A DNA stretch of 9,185 nucleotides from Candidatus Dormiibacterota bacterium (GCA_955652585.1 CATPBF010000144.1:1-9185); one strand, 5' to 3'. Counted from the stretch's first letter, positions 1 through 6,922 are shown. The notes: a model not told the origin generated them from the letters alone. Numbers and translations are program-made.

Positions 1-14
1 GAAAAATTACCTAG
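1..14 (+). other. Window edge; possible last codons of the preceding gene
   Basis: The 14 bases before nuoJ end in a TAG at 12-14 in the same reading frame as nuoJ, which limits how far nuoJ can extend upstream. Read in that frame they give Lys-Ile-Thr-stop, which could be the end of nuoI, the usual gene before nuoJ, with zero spacing. Three codons are far too few to identify a gene, so this is only positional inference. The stretch is A/T-rich compared with everything else here. Confidence 0.2.
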
Positions 15-518
15 TTGGCGATCGCGATATTTTTCATCGCCGCCGCGATGGCCGTGGCGGGGGGCGTCGGCGTGATCACTTTCCGCGAGCCCATCCGCTG
101 CGTGCTGAGCCTGGTCGTGGTGATGATCGCGCTGTCGATCCTCTTCCTCCTCCTCAGCGCGCAGTTCATCTTCGTCGCCCAGGTCATCGTCTACGCGGGC
201 GCGGTCATGGTCCTGTTCCTTTTCGTGATCGCGCTGCTCGGCCCGGCCAAGGAGATAGGGAAAGGCCGCCTCCGGTTCCAGACCTGGCTTTCGGCGCTGT
301 TCGTGCTCGCGCTGTTCGGCCTCATCTGGGCGATGCTGCAGGGAGTCCAGTTCCGGCAGCCCGAGCAGGCCGACCTCAGCACCTTCGGCACGGTGCAGTC
401 GATCGGCATCGGCCTGTTTACGAAGTACCTGTATCCGTTCGAGCTGACGTCGATCCTGCTGCTGGTGGCCGCGATCGGCGCCATCTACCTCAGCCGCCGC
501 GAAGGCGACGACCGGTGA
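15..518 (+). CDS. nuoJ: NADH-quinone oxidoreductase subunit J (complex I)
   Basis: NuoJ is a membrane-arm subunit of complex I, lying near the junction with the quinone-binding region. It helps couple quinone reduction to proton translocation. The 167-residue protein has about five hydrophobic helices. The family signature is helix 3, VIVYAGAVMVLFLFVI (residues 57-72), including Tyr60 and the glycine-containing segment that forms the pi-bulge in known structures. A second conserved stretch, FELTSILLL near residue 142, carries Glu143. Length is close to the E. coli protein (184 aa), which has a longer polar tail. The start is TTG at 15: an in-frame TAG lies directly before it, and residues 1-33 align in style with family N-termini. 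An in-frame ATG at 48 would cut into helix 1. No Shine-Dalgarno is visible in the few bases upstream. nuoK follows after 8 bp. Confidence 0.95.
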   Translation: MAIAIFFIAAAMAVAGGVGVITFREPIRCVLSLVVVMIALSILFLLLSAQFIFVAQVIVYAGAVMVLFLFVIALLGPAKEIGKGRLRFQTWLSALFVLALFGLIWAMLQGVQFRQPEQADLSTFGTVQSIGIGLFTKYLYPFELTSILLLVAAIGAIYLSRREGDDR

Positions 519-521
519 AGG
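517..521 (+). promoter_or_regulatory. Ribosome binding site of nuoK
   Basis: GAAGG overlaps the nuoJ stop codon and lies 5 bp before the nuoK ATG at 527. It supports that ATG; the predicted NuoK is about 9 residues longer at its N-terminus than E. coli NuoK, and no other start codon precedes the first membrane helix. Confidence 0.6.
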
Positions 522-526
522 CCTAA

Positions 527-856
527 ATGGGCACGTTCGACGCCGGCGGCTCGCAGCTCGACACGTCCTGGTTCCTGCTCCTGGCCGCGGTCCTCTTCAT
601 CCTCGGCACCGTCGGCGTGCTCATCCGCCGCAACCCGCTCGTGATCCTCATCTGCATCGAGCTCATGCTCAACGCCGCCAACCTGACACTGGTCGCGTTC
701 TCGCGCCAGCTTCAGAACCTCGAAGGCCAGCTCTTCGCGCTCATGTCCATGACCGTCGCCGCGGCTGAGGCCGTGGTCGGGTTGGCGATCCTGGTCGACA
801 TCTTCCGGCACCGTGACGCCGAGGACATCGACGACCTCAGCGAGCTGAAGGGATGA
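527..856 (+). CDS. nuoK: NADH-quinone oxidoreductase subunit K (complex I)
   Basis: NuoK is a small three-helix membrane subunit of complex I, homologous to mitochondrial ND4L and to MrpC. It contributes buried carboxylates to the proton path between the quinone site and the antiporter-like subunits. The protein is 109 residues, against 100 in E. coli. Both key glutamates are present: Glu45 in the IELMLNA motif (E. coli Glu36) and Glu81 in AAAEAVVGLAI (E. coli Glu72). The three hydrophobic segments are roughly residues 15-34, 38-60 and 68-94. The acidic tail ends in LSELKG, typical of the family. The stop TGA overlaps the nuoL ATG (ATGA at 853-856). The N-terminus carries a polar extension before helix 1, but no alternative start exists between it and the helix. 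Confidence 0.96.
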   Translation: MGTFDAGGSQLDTSWFLLLAAVLFILGTVGVLIRRNPLVILICIELMLNAANLTLVAFSRQLQNLEGQLFALMSMTVAAAEAVVGLAILVDIFRHRDAEDIDDLSELKG

Positions 857-2775
857 TCCCCAGCATCAGCCAGCTGACGCTGCTGATCCTCGTCTTCCCC
901 GCGGCCGGGGCACTTATTCTCGCGGGCCGCGGGTGGAGGCTGCCGCGAATCGTGACCAGGATCGTGGGCCCAGGCGTGGTCTGGGCCTCTTTCATCGTGA
1001 CGCTCAATCTCTTCCTCAACAAGGCGAACGGCGACTTCACCTACTGGACCTGGATCCAGAGCGGCTCGTTCAACGTGCCGTTCAACCTGTTCGTCGACAA
1101 CCTCTCGATCTTCATGTGCCTCGTCATCACTGGCGTCGGCGGTCTGATCATCACGTACGCGGTCGGGTACATGGCGCCGGAGAACGACGCGAGCTACGCG
1201 CGCTTCTTCACCTACATGGACATCTTCGTTTTCTCGATGCTGCTGCTGGTCCTGGCCGGGAACTTCGTCTTCCTGATCGTCGGCTGGGCATTGGTGGGCC
1301 TGAGCAGCTATTTCCTGATCGGCTTCTGGTACCACAAGCGCTCGGCCGTGCTCGCGGCGCGCAAGGCGTTCGTGATGAACGTCATCGGCGATGTGGGCAT
1401 GATCCTCGGCACCTTCGTGATCTTCGTCCAGTTCCACTCGGTGACCTATGCATCGGTCTTCTGTGGCGGTTGCTCGGCCAACGGTTATGGCCCCAAGCTC
1501 ACCGAGAGCCCTGCCCTGGAGCTTGCCGCGTTCCTGCTCCTCGTCGGCGCGATCGCTAAGTCCGCGCAGCTGCCGCTTCACACCTGGCTGCCTGATGCGA
1601 TGGAAGGCCCCACGCCGGTCAGCGCCTTGATCCATGCCGCCACGATGGTCACCGCCGGCGTCTACCTGGTCGGGCGCATGCATCCGATCTACGACGTTGC
1701 CGTCTACGCGCACGGCGCCGTCGCGATCGTCGGCGCGGTCACCGCCCTGTTCGCGGCCACCATCGCCATCGTCCAGACGGACATCAAGCGCGTGCTCGCC
1801 TACTCGACCATGAGCCAGATCGGATATATGTTCCTGGCAGTCGGCGTCGGCGCCTACTCCGCCGGCTTCTTCCACCTCCTGTCCCACGCCTTCTTCAAGG
1901 CACTCCTATTCATGGCCGCGGGCAACGTCATCCACGCGATGCATGACGAGCAAGACATGCGCAAGTACGGCGGACTGCTCAAACAGCTCCCGCGCACGTC
2001 GTGGTCGTTCCTCATCGGGTCGGTATCGCTGGTGGGCGTGATTCCTTTCGTCGGCTTCTTCTCGAAGGAGCAGATCCTGGGCGCCGCGTTCTCGAAACCC
2101 GACGACTCGCTCGCGCTCGCGGTCTGGGTGTTCGGCTTCATCACGGCCTTGATCACCGGCTTCTACACCGGGCGCATGTGGTGGATGTCGTTCGCCGGCA
2201 AACCCTCTCCGGAGCGCCCGGTCGAGCACCCGCACGAGGCCCCGCCGGTGATGCTCATCCCCGTCTTCATCCTCGCCGCACTCGCCACGATCGGCGGCTT
2301 CATCCAGACCCGCGCGCTGGGCTTCGGGCCGCAGCTGGTCGACGACTTCCTCAAGTCCGCCGTCGGCAAGCAGCCCTGGGAGGGCGGGGCAGCCGAGGTG
2401 ATCGCGACCTTCGCGACGATGATCCTGGCGACGCTGCTCTTCCTCGGCGCCTACCGCATCTACATCCAGCACGTGTGGAAGCCCTGGAGCGCCGTCGTCC
2501 CGTGGGCGCAGCGCCTGCTCGAGCGCAAGTACTACTTCGACGAGCTCTACGACGCGATCTTCGTCCGGACCATGGACTGGCTCGCCCGGGTCGGGCTGCG
2601 CTACGTCGAAGAACCGGTCATCGACGGCGTGGTGGTCGGCACCGGCGAGCTGGCTCAGACCGGGGCCCACAGCCTCAGCCTCACGCAGACGGGCTACTTC
2701 CGCAATTACGTACTCGTGTTCGTGGCGGGCGCCATCGTGGTGGCGGTCCTGGTCCTCGCGAGGGCCGGCTCATGA
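853..2775 (+). CDS. nuoL: NADH-quinone oxidoreductase subunit L (complex I), lacking the helix-5 glutamate
   Basis: NuoL is the distal antiporter-like subunit of complex I (ND5/MrpA family), with about 16 helices and a long lateral helix that runs along the membrane arm. The 640-residue protein has the N-terminal domain around residues 60-125, the proton-antiporter core around 125-430, and a C-terminal lateral helix region (about 545-610) with the ERKYYFDELYDA motif before a last helix near 618-637. Conserved residues include Asp180, Lys236 in GAIAKSAQLPLHTWLPDAM, His261 in ALIHAATMV, Lys312 in the QTDIKRVLAYS motif, Lys349 and Lys405 in GFFSKEQIL. Unusually, the helix-5 motif normally read GWE.VGL is GWALVGL here, so the expected glutamate is Ala146. 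The frame is intact. The start ATG overlaps the nuoK stop and the stop overlaps the nuoM ATG. The family call is secure; full pumping activity is not. Confidence 0.96.
   Translation: MIPSISQLTLLILVFPAAGALILAGRGWRLPRIVTRIVGPGVVWASFIVTLNLFLNKANGDFTYWTWIQSGSFNVPFNLFVDNLSIFMCLVITGVGGLIITYAVGYMAPENDASYARFFTYMDIFVFSMLLLVLAGNFVFLIVGWALVGLSSYFLIGFWYHKRSAVLAARKAFVMNVIGDVGMILGTFVIFVQFHSVTYASVFCGGCSANGYGPKLTESPALELAAFLLLVGAIAKSAQLPLHTWLPDAMEGPTPVSALIHAATMVTAGVYLVGRMHPIYDVAVYAHGAVAIVGAVTALFAATIAIVQTDIKRVLAYSTMSQIGYMFLAVGVGAYSAGFFHLLSHAFFKALLFMAAGNVIHAMHDEQDMRKYGGLLKQLPRTSWSFLIGSVSLVGVIPFVGFFSKEQILGAAFSKPDDSLALAVWVFGFITALITGFYTGRMWWMSFAGKPSPERPVEHPHEAPPVMLIPVFILAALATIGGFIQTRALGFGPQLVDDFLKSAVGKQPWEGGAAEVIATFATMILATLLFLGAYRIYIQHVWKPWSAVVPWAQRLLERKYYFDELYDAIFVRTMDWLARVGLRYVEEPVIDGVVVGTGELAQTGAHSLSLTQTGYFRNYVLVFVAGAIVVAVLVLARAGS
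2760..2764 (+). promoter_or_regulatory. Ribosome binding site of nuoM
   Basis: GAGGG lies 7 bp before the nuoM ATG, inside the 3' end of nuoL. It fixes the nuoM start at 2772; the open frame continues far upstream in frame with nuoM but that part is only the shadow of nuoL. Confidence 0.55.
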
Positions 2776-4214
2776 CACTCACCGCCATCTGGCTCCTGCC
2801 GCTGGTAGGTGGGGTCATCGTCGCCTTCATCCCTCCGCGGTTCTCGAAGTGGTTGGGGGTCCTGGTGGCGCTGGCCACGCTCGGGATTTCGGGCGGGGTG
2901 GCGCTGGCGTTCGCGCCCGGCTACCACGGCTACCAGTTCACGGAGCAGGTGCCGTGGATCCCGCAGCTGCACGTCTTCTACCACCTCGGCGTGGACGGAA
3001 TCAGCATCTGGCTGGTCGTTCTCAACGCCTTGCTGACCGTGATCGCCGTGCTGGCGACGCCGCTGACCATGCGCAACGTGAACCGCTTCATCGGTCTGAT
3101 GCTCGCCATGTCCGCGGGCATGGCGGGCGTGTTCCTGGCGGTCGACCTCGTCCTCTTCTATGTGTTCTGGGAGGCGATGCTGATCCCCGCCTACTTCCTG
3201 CTCTGGCTTTTCGGCGAGGGCGAGAGGCCGGCCCGAGCTGCGATCAAGTTCGTCCTCTTCACCCTCGCCGGCTCTTTGCTGATGCTGGTCGGCGTCATCG
3301 GCGAGTACGTTTTCACCGGGCAGCAGACTTTCGACCTGGCCAAGCTGGCCACCATCGCGCCCTCCGCGAACATCCAGTTCGGGCTCTTCTTCGTCTTCGC
3401 GCTGGCGTTCGCCATCAAGACTCCCCTCTTCCCCCTCCACTCGTGGCTCCCGAGCGCCTACCTGGCCGCGCCGACGCCGATGCTGGTGACCTTCGCCGGC
3501 GTCATGGGCAAGGCCGGCGCTTACGGCTTTCTGCGGATCGCCGTCCCCCTCTTCCCCGACCCGGTCGGCTGGTGGGACTGGAGATGGGTGATTCCGGCCC
3601 TCGCCGTGGCGGCGATCATCTGGGGGGCGCTGATGGCGATCGCCCAGCGCGACCTGAAGCTGCTGGTCGCCTACTCGAGCGTGAGCCACATGGGCTTCAT
3701 CGTCCTCGGCATCTTCTCCTACAACGTGCAGGGCCAACAGGGCGCCATCTTGCAGATGGTCAACCACGGGATCATCATCCCGGCGCTCTTCCTCTTCGTC
3801 GCCTGGATCGCTGACCGCACGGGCACCCGCGACCGCTCCGCCCTGGCCGGTCTGGCGGCGCGGATGCCGGTGATGGCGGGCGTCTTCACCATCGTCGTCC
3901 TCGCCGCCCTCGGGCTTCCAGGACTGAACAGCTTTGTCGGCGAGTTCATGACCTTGCTCGGCGCCTGGGAGCGAGCCCCTGTGCTGGCGGCGATCGGCGC
4001 GGTCGGACTTGTGCTGGCGCCGGTCTACATGCTCCGCATGTTCCAGGGCGCCATGCATGGCGAGCCTGTTGGACCGCGGCCGTCAGGGGACATCCAGGCG
4101 GGTCAGCTCGCGCTGGTCACCCCGCTGATCATCCTCATGTTCGCCATCGGCCTCTACCCGTACGCGCTGACGCAGCTGATGACCTCGGTCGCTCAAGCGG
4201 GCTTGTACAAGTGA
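2772..4214 (+). CDS. nuoM: NADH-quinone oxidoreductase subunit M (complex I)
   Basis: NuoM is the middle antiporter-like subunit of the complex I membrane arm (ND4/MrpD family), with about 14 helices that form one proton channel. The product is 480 residues, against 509 in E. coli. All expected channel residues are visible: Glu134 in FWEAMLIPAYF (E. coli Glu144), Lys216 in AFAIKTPLFPLHSWLPSAY (Lys234), Lys247 in GVMGKAGAYGFLR (Lys265) and Glu391 in SFVGEFMTL (Glu407). The segment after the broken helix 7 reads LPSAYLAAPTPMLVTFAG, a variant of the more familiar LPDAHTEAPT form. The ATG at 2772 is chosen because it overlaps the nuoL stop as ATGA, has a Shine-Dalgarno, and begins a typical NuoM N-terminus. 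The gene ends by overlapping the nuoN GTG start (GTGA at 4211-4214). Confidence 0.96.
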   Translation: MTLTAIWLLPLVGGVIVAFIPPRFSKWLGVLVALATLGISGGVALAFAPGYHGYQFTEQVPWIPQLHVFYHLGVDGISIWLVVLNALLTVIAVLATPLTMRNVNRFIGLMLAMSAGMAGVFLAVDLVLFYVFWEAMLIPAYFLLWLFGEGERPARAAIKFVLFTLAGSLLMLVGVIGEYVFTGQQTFDLAKLATIAPSANIQFGLFFVFALAFAIKTPLFPLHSWLPSAYLAAPTPMLVTFAGVMGKAGAYGFLRIAVPLFPDPVGWWDWRWVIPALAVAAIIWGALMAIAQRDLKLLVAYSSVSHMGFIVLGIFSYNVQGQQGAILQMVNHGIIIPALFLFVAWIADRTGTRDRSALAGLAARMPVMAGVFTIVVLAALGLPGLNSFVGEFMTLLGAWERAPVLAAIGAVGLVLAPVYMLRMFQGAMHGEPVGPRPSGDIQAGQLALVTPLIILMFAIGLYPYALTQLMTSVAQAGLYK

Positions 4215-5695
4215 TCATCACCGCCGCCCTGCCCGATTACGGCTGGACTCAGGCGCTGGCCGACCTGGGCCAGATCTCACCCATCGCAACCCTCGTGGGC
4301 TTCATGCTGCTCGCGATCGTCGCCGACCTCGTCATCCCGCCGAAGCGCAGGAGCGGAGTGGTGGCCATGATCGCGGTCACGGGGCTTGCGTACTCGCTTG
4401 GCACCGCGGTGTATCGGTGGCTGTACGCGGACGGGGGCCCTGCGTACTCAGGGATGGCGACCGGCGACAGCTTCGCGCTGTTCTTCGACGTCCTCTTCGC
4501 CAGCCTCGGGATCCTCACCGTCGCCATCTCGCATTCCTATTTGCAAAAGCGGGGGATGCGCGAAGGCGAGTTCCACATCCTCATGCTCGGCTCGATCATC
4601 GGCATGATGGTGCTGGCGTCAGCCACGTCGCTGGTCACAGTCTTCCTCGGACTCGAGCTGTTGTCGATCGCGCTCTACATCGCCAGCGGCTTCGCGCGGG
4701 ACGACAACCGATCGCAGGAGGCGGCAGCGAAATACCTCCTCGTCGGTGGGTTCGCCAGCGCGTTCGTGCTGTATGGGATGGCGCTGGTTTACGGCGCCGC
4801 GGGCACAACGCTCATCCCCGAGATCGCCAAGCAGGTGTCTGGCACAGCCGCCAACAATCCACTGCTGACCCTTGGCATCGTCCTCATGGGCGTCGGGTTC
4901 GCGTTCAAAGTCTCCGCCGCTCCGTTCCATATGTGGACGCCGGACGTCTACCAGGGAGCGCCCATCCCGGTCACCGCGTTCATGTCGGTCGGGACCAAGG
5001 CCGCCGCCTTCGCCATGATCATCCGCGTCTTCGCGGGCGGGCTCCCCCACCTAGCGCCCGAGTGGCAAGCGCTGCTGGCCTTCGTCGCGGCCACCAGCAT
5101 GGTGGTCGGCAATCTGATGGCCATCACGCAGTCGAGCCTCAAGCGACTCCTCGCGTACTCAGGTGTCGCCCAGGCCGGCTATGTCCTCATCGGCGTCATC
5201 GCCGGCGGCAAGATCGGGTTGGCCGCGGTCCTCTATTACCTGTTCGTGTACATGTTCATGAACTTCGGGGCGTTTGCGGTGGTGACGCTATTGGCCGGTC
5301 CGGACGGGGACCGCGATCGCCTCTCCGACCTAAGCGGTCTCTACCGCCGCAACTGGCCCATGGCCGTGCTCATGACGATCTTCATGCTTTCGCTGGCGGG
5401 CTTCCCGCCGACGGTCGGCTTCTTCGGCAAGCTCTTTCTGTTCACCGCCGGCGTGAGCGCCGGGTACACGTGGCTGGTCGTGCTGGCGCTGATCATGAGC
5501 GTGGTCTCTGTTTACTACTACGTTCGGGTGCTCGTACCGGTGTGGTCGACGACTGCGCGCGCCGAACCGCTGCGAGCATCTCCCAGCAGCACCCTTGCGA
5601 TCGCGTTGAGCGGCGTGCTATCCGTGGCGCTGGGCCTCTACCCGACCACCCTCCTGGTCGCGGCCCAGCTCGGAGCCCTGCCCTTCGGTCCCTAG
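4211..5695 (+). CDS. nuoN: NADH-quinone oxidoreductase subunit N (complex I)
   Basis: NuoN is the antiporter-like subunit closest to NuoK (ND2 family). It forms the proton channel next to the E-channel. The protein is 494 residues, against 485 in E. coli, with about 14 helices. The channel residues are all present: Glu149 in FLGLELLSIALYI (E. coli Glu133), Lys233 in AFKVSAAPFHMWTPDVYQGAP (Lys217), Lys263 in SVGTKAAAFAMIIR (Lys247) and Lys407 in GFFGKLFLF (Lys395). The start is GTG at 4211, which overlaps the nuoM stop. Only a weak purine-rich stretch precedes it, so it probably depends on ribosomes finishing nuoM. It is the last gene of the run; the next gene lies 52 bp downstream, looks unrelated to respiration and has its own promoter-like sequence. 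Confidence 0.96.
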   Translation: MIITAALPDYGWTQALADLGQISPIATLVGFMLLAIVADLVIPPKRRSGVVAMIAVTGLAYSLGTAVYRWLYADGGPAYSGMATGDSFALFFDVLFASLGILTVAISHSYLQKRGMREGEFHILMLGSIIGMMVLASATSLVTVFLGLELLSIALYIASGFARDDNRSQEAAAKYLLVGGFASAFVLYGMALVYGAAGTTLIPEIAKQVSGTAANNPLLTLGIVLMGVGFAFKVSAAPFHMWTPDVYQGAPIPVTAFMSVGTKAAAFAMIIRVFAGGLPHLAPEWQALLAFVAATSMVVGNLMAITQSSLKRLLAYSGVAQAGYVLIGVIAGGKIGLAAVLYYLFVYMFMNFGAFAVVTLLAGPDGDRDRLSDLSGLYRRNWPMAVLMTIFMLSLAGFPPTVGFFGKLFLFTAGVSAGYTWLVVLALIMSVVSVYYYVRVLVPVWSTTARAEPLRASPSSTLAIALSGVLSVALGLYPTTLLVAAQLGALPFGP

Positions 5696-5697
5696 CC

Positions 5698-5711
5698 GCG
5701 CGGCGGCGCGC
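5698..5711 (+). terminator. Short GC hairpin after nuoN
   Basis: Starting 2 bp past the nuoN stop, GCGCG (5698-5702) can pair with CGCGC (5707-5711) around the loop GCGG. There is no T-run after it, so it is not a standard intrinsic terminator, and such a short GC stem is common by chance in DNA of this composition. It is the only candidate structure in the 52-bp gap after the nuo genes. Confidence 0.25.
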
Positions 5712-5735
5712 CCAGCTGACCGCCCAGGTCGTAGG

Positions 5736-5741
5736 TATCCT
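5736..5741 (+). promoter_or_regulatory. Likely -10 box of a leaderless promoter for the DinB-TPR gene
   Basis: TATCCT fits the TANNNT -10 pattern and lies exactly 6 bp before the GTG at 5748, so transcription would begin at or next to the start codon. No Shine-Dalgarno is present. A poor -35 match, CTGACC at 5716-5721, is spaced only 14 bp away, so I do not rely on it. The layout repeats at two other genes in this window. Confidence 0.5.
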
Positions 5742-5747
5742 CTGTCG

Positions 5748-6458
5748 GTGGCGATCAAGGACAAGCTTCGACACTTGATGGAGGCCGGCCGTGAGAAGGA
5801 GGCTTCGGACCTCATCCCGCACGTGGACGACTCTCCGCCTCCGCAGCCTGGGCGCTGGACCGCCAAAGACAACCTCGCGCACCTCAGCGCCTGGCGTCTC
5901 ACCGCCGCGGCCGAGCTGGAGGCGATTCGGACCGGAAGCCCGGCGCCCGGTTCTGTGTCGGAGGACATCGATGAGAGCAACGCGAATGTCTACGAGGCCA
6001 CGCGCCACCAGAGTGCCGTATCAGTCCTTGACGAAGCCCGCCGTTCGTGGGCGACGCTCGCGGCCGCGGTCGAAGCGTGCTCAGAGGACGATTTGCTCAA
6101 GCCTCGGATCCGCCGGCCGGAGCAGGCTGCTTGGCAGGTGGTTCCCGGCAACACGTTCTTCCACATCGCCGAGCATCTCGGCTACTGGAACACCGAGCGC
6201 GGTGAGGACGGCGCCGCTGAAGCGGCCGCGATTTGGGCACGTGACCTTGCCACCGCGACCTTCCCGGACGAGCGCCAAAGGGGAACCGCCGACTACAACC
6301 TTGGCTGCTTCTACGCGGTGCGGGGCCGCGCCGACGAGGCGATCCCATACCTGCGCAGCGGGATCGAGCTCAACCCCAGCTTGCGAGAGTGGGCCAAGAC
6401 CGACACCGATCTCGATTCGATCCGCTCCAGGCCCGAGCTCGTCCGCCTGCTGGCCTGA
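5748..6458 (+). CDS. DinB-like four-helix protein (ClbS/DfsB type) with C-terminal TPR-like unit
   Basis: The first 165 or so of 236 residues look like a DinB-superfamily helical bundle. The signature GRWTAKDNLAHLSAW (36-49) is the usual P.W(S/T).KD...H motif. The metal-binding histidine triad is complete: His45, then His139 and His143 in HIAEHLGYW. Members of this superfamily include thiol S-transferases and the colibactin-resistance protein ClbS; the substrate here is unknown. Residues about 180-212 (ADYNLGCFYAVRGRADEAI, then a second helix ending LNP) form one TPR-like repeat, followed by a tail, DTDLDSIRSRPE, resembling the DPDLDPLR.DP end of other TPR proteins. The start is GTG at 5748, supported by the -10 box just upstream; Met11 is an alternative. 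No signal peptide is seen, so it is cytoplasmic. It converges on the next gene, with 3 bp between the stops. Confidence 0.8.
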   Translation: MAIKDKLRHLMEAGREKEASDLIPHVDDSPPPQPGRWTAKDNLAHLSAWRLTAAAELEAIRTGSPAPGSVSEDIDESNANVYEATRHQSAVSVLDEARRSWATLAAAVEACSEDDLLKPRIRRPEQAAWQVVPGNTFFHIAEHLGYWNTERGEDGAAEAAAIWARDLATATFPDERQRGTADYNLGCFYAVRGRADEAIPYLRSGIELNPSLREWAKTDTDLDSIRSRPELVRLLA

Positions 6459-6461
6459 TCC

Positions 6462-6914
6462 CTAACCACCCCTCAACTTCGCGACCGCAGCGTCCAGCCG
6501 GCGTTCGCGGGTCTCCGGCTTCTTGGCCGCCTCGAGGGAGCCTGCGAGCTCCTTCTTGTTGGTAAAGGAAAGCTTCTCCCAGGCCGCGGCCGCCTTCTTG
6601 TCGCCGGCCAGCACGCGGGCGAGGTCCTTAGGCACCTCGACGGTTCGCGGCGCGTTGTCCAGCTCGAGCAGGACCGTGATCCGGTCTCCCGCGCCCACGC
6701 CGGCACCAGCCTGGATGGACTTCAAGACGCCAAGGCCGAACGTCCCGTCACCCATCGGCCTCAGCGAGCCGCGATATGGGGCGCCGGCGATCACGGCCTG
6801 GATCTTCGGCATTCCCCTGAGGCCAAGCTTGGCGGCGACGTGGTCAGGGATCGGGATGAAGGTGCCGCCCCCTCCTCCCGGGTCAGACGTGAGGACCGCC
6901 TCGAACTTGACCAC
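6462..6914 (-). CDS. DUF1905 / YdeI-OmpD-associated family protein
   Basis: This is a 150-residue cytoplasmic protein with two recognisable parts. Residues about 1-92 resemble the DUF1905 domain, a small barrel, with a start like MVKFEAVL and the segment FIPIPDHVAAKLG. Residues about 100-148 resemble the bacteriocin-protection YdeI/OmpD-associated helical domain, with the pattern WEKLSFTNKKELAGSLEAAKK followed by PETRERRLDAAVAKLRGG. The molecular function of this combination is not established; some YdeI relatives are linked to stress or antimicrobial-peptide resistance, but that should not be transferred here. The start is GTG at 6912-6914. It lies 11 bp downstream of the hydrolase stop without a Shine-Dalgarno, and has a TAGAAT box at a leaderless distance. 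The gene could be transcribed alone or with the two genes before it. Confidence 0.8.
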   Translation of the reverse strand: MVKFEAVLTSDPGGGGGTFIPIPDHVAAKLGLRGMPKIQAVIAGAPYRGSLRPMGDGTFGLGVLKSIQAGAGVGAGDRITVLLELDNAPRTVEVPKDLARVLAGDKKAAAAWEKLSFTNKKELAGSLEAAKKPETRERRLDAAVAKLRGG

Positions 6915-6922
6915 GAAACCGC

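Noticed and set aside
39..42. Ala14 in place of the first Gly of the SDR cofactor motif, considered as an inactivating change
   Set aside because: These coordinates are not the site: residue 14 is encoded near 9087-9089 on the minus strand. VTA-type variants are frequent in active FabG-like SDRs and the catalytic tetrad is complete.
180..182. Gln56 in NuoJ at the position of E. coli Glu55
   Set aside because: I considered this a second missing acid in complex I, but AQVIVYAG/IQVIVYAG-type sequences are common in bacterial NuoJ, so it is an ordinary variant.
2001..2771. In-frame N-terminal extension of nuoM
   Set aside because: The frame is open for 257 codons upstream but translates to Arg/His/Pro-rich sequence within nuoL. 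The ATG at 2772 has a ribosome binding site and the typical NuoM N-terminus.
712..4058. Long minus-strand open frames opposite nuoK-nuoM (712-1887, 1906-2670, 2706-4058)
   Set aside because: They are rich in Arg, Asp, Glu, His and Gln with no recognisable domain and lie fully opposite well-conserved nuo genes. This is the expected shadow of GC-rich codon use on the antisense strand.
4417..5778. Plus-strand 453-codon frame overlapping nuoN
   Set aside because: It is the shifted frame of nuoN, Arg/Pro-rich and without family signatures; nuoN in the other frame has every conserved residue.
6440..6480. Bidirectional terminator between the convergent DinB and YdeI-type genes
   Set aside because: Only 3 bp separate the stops and I found no stem-loop with T-runs here on either strand.
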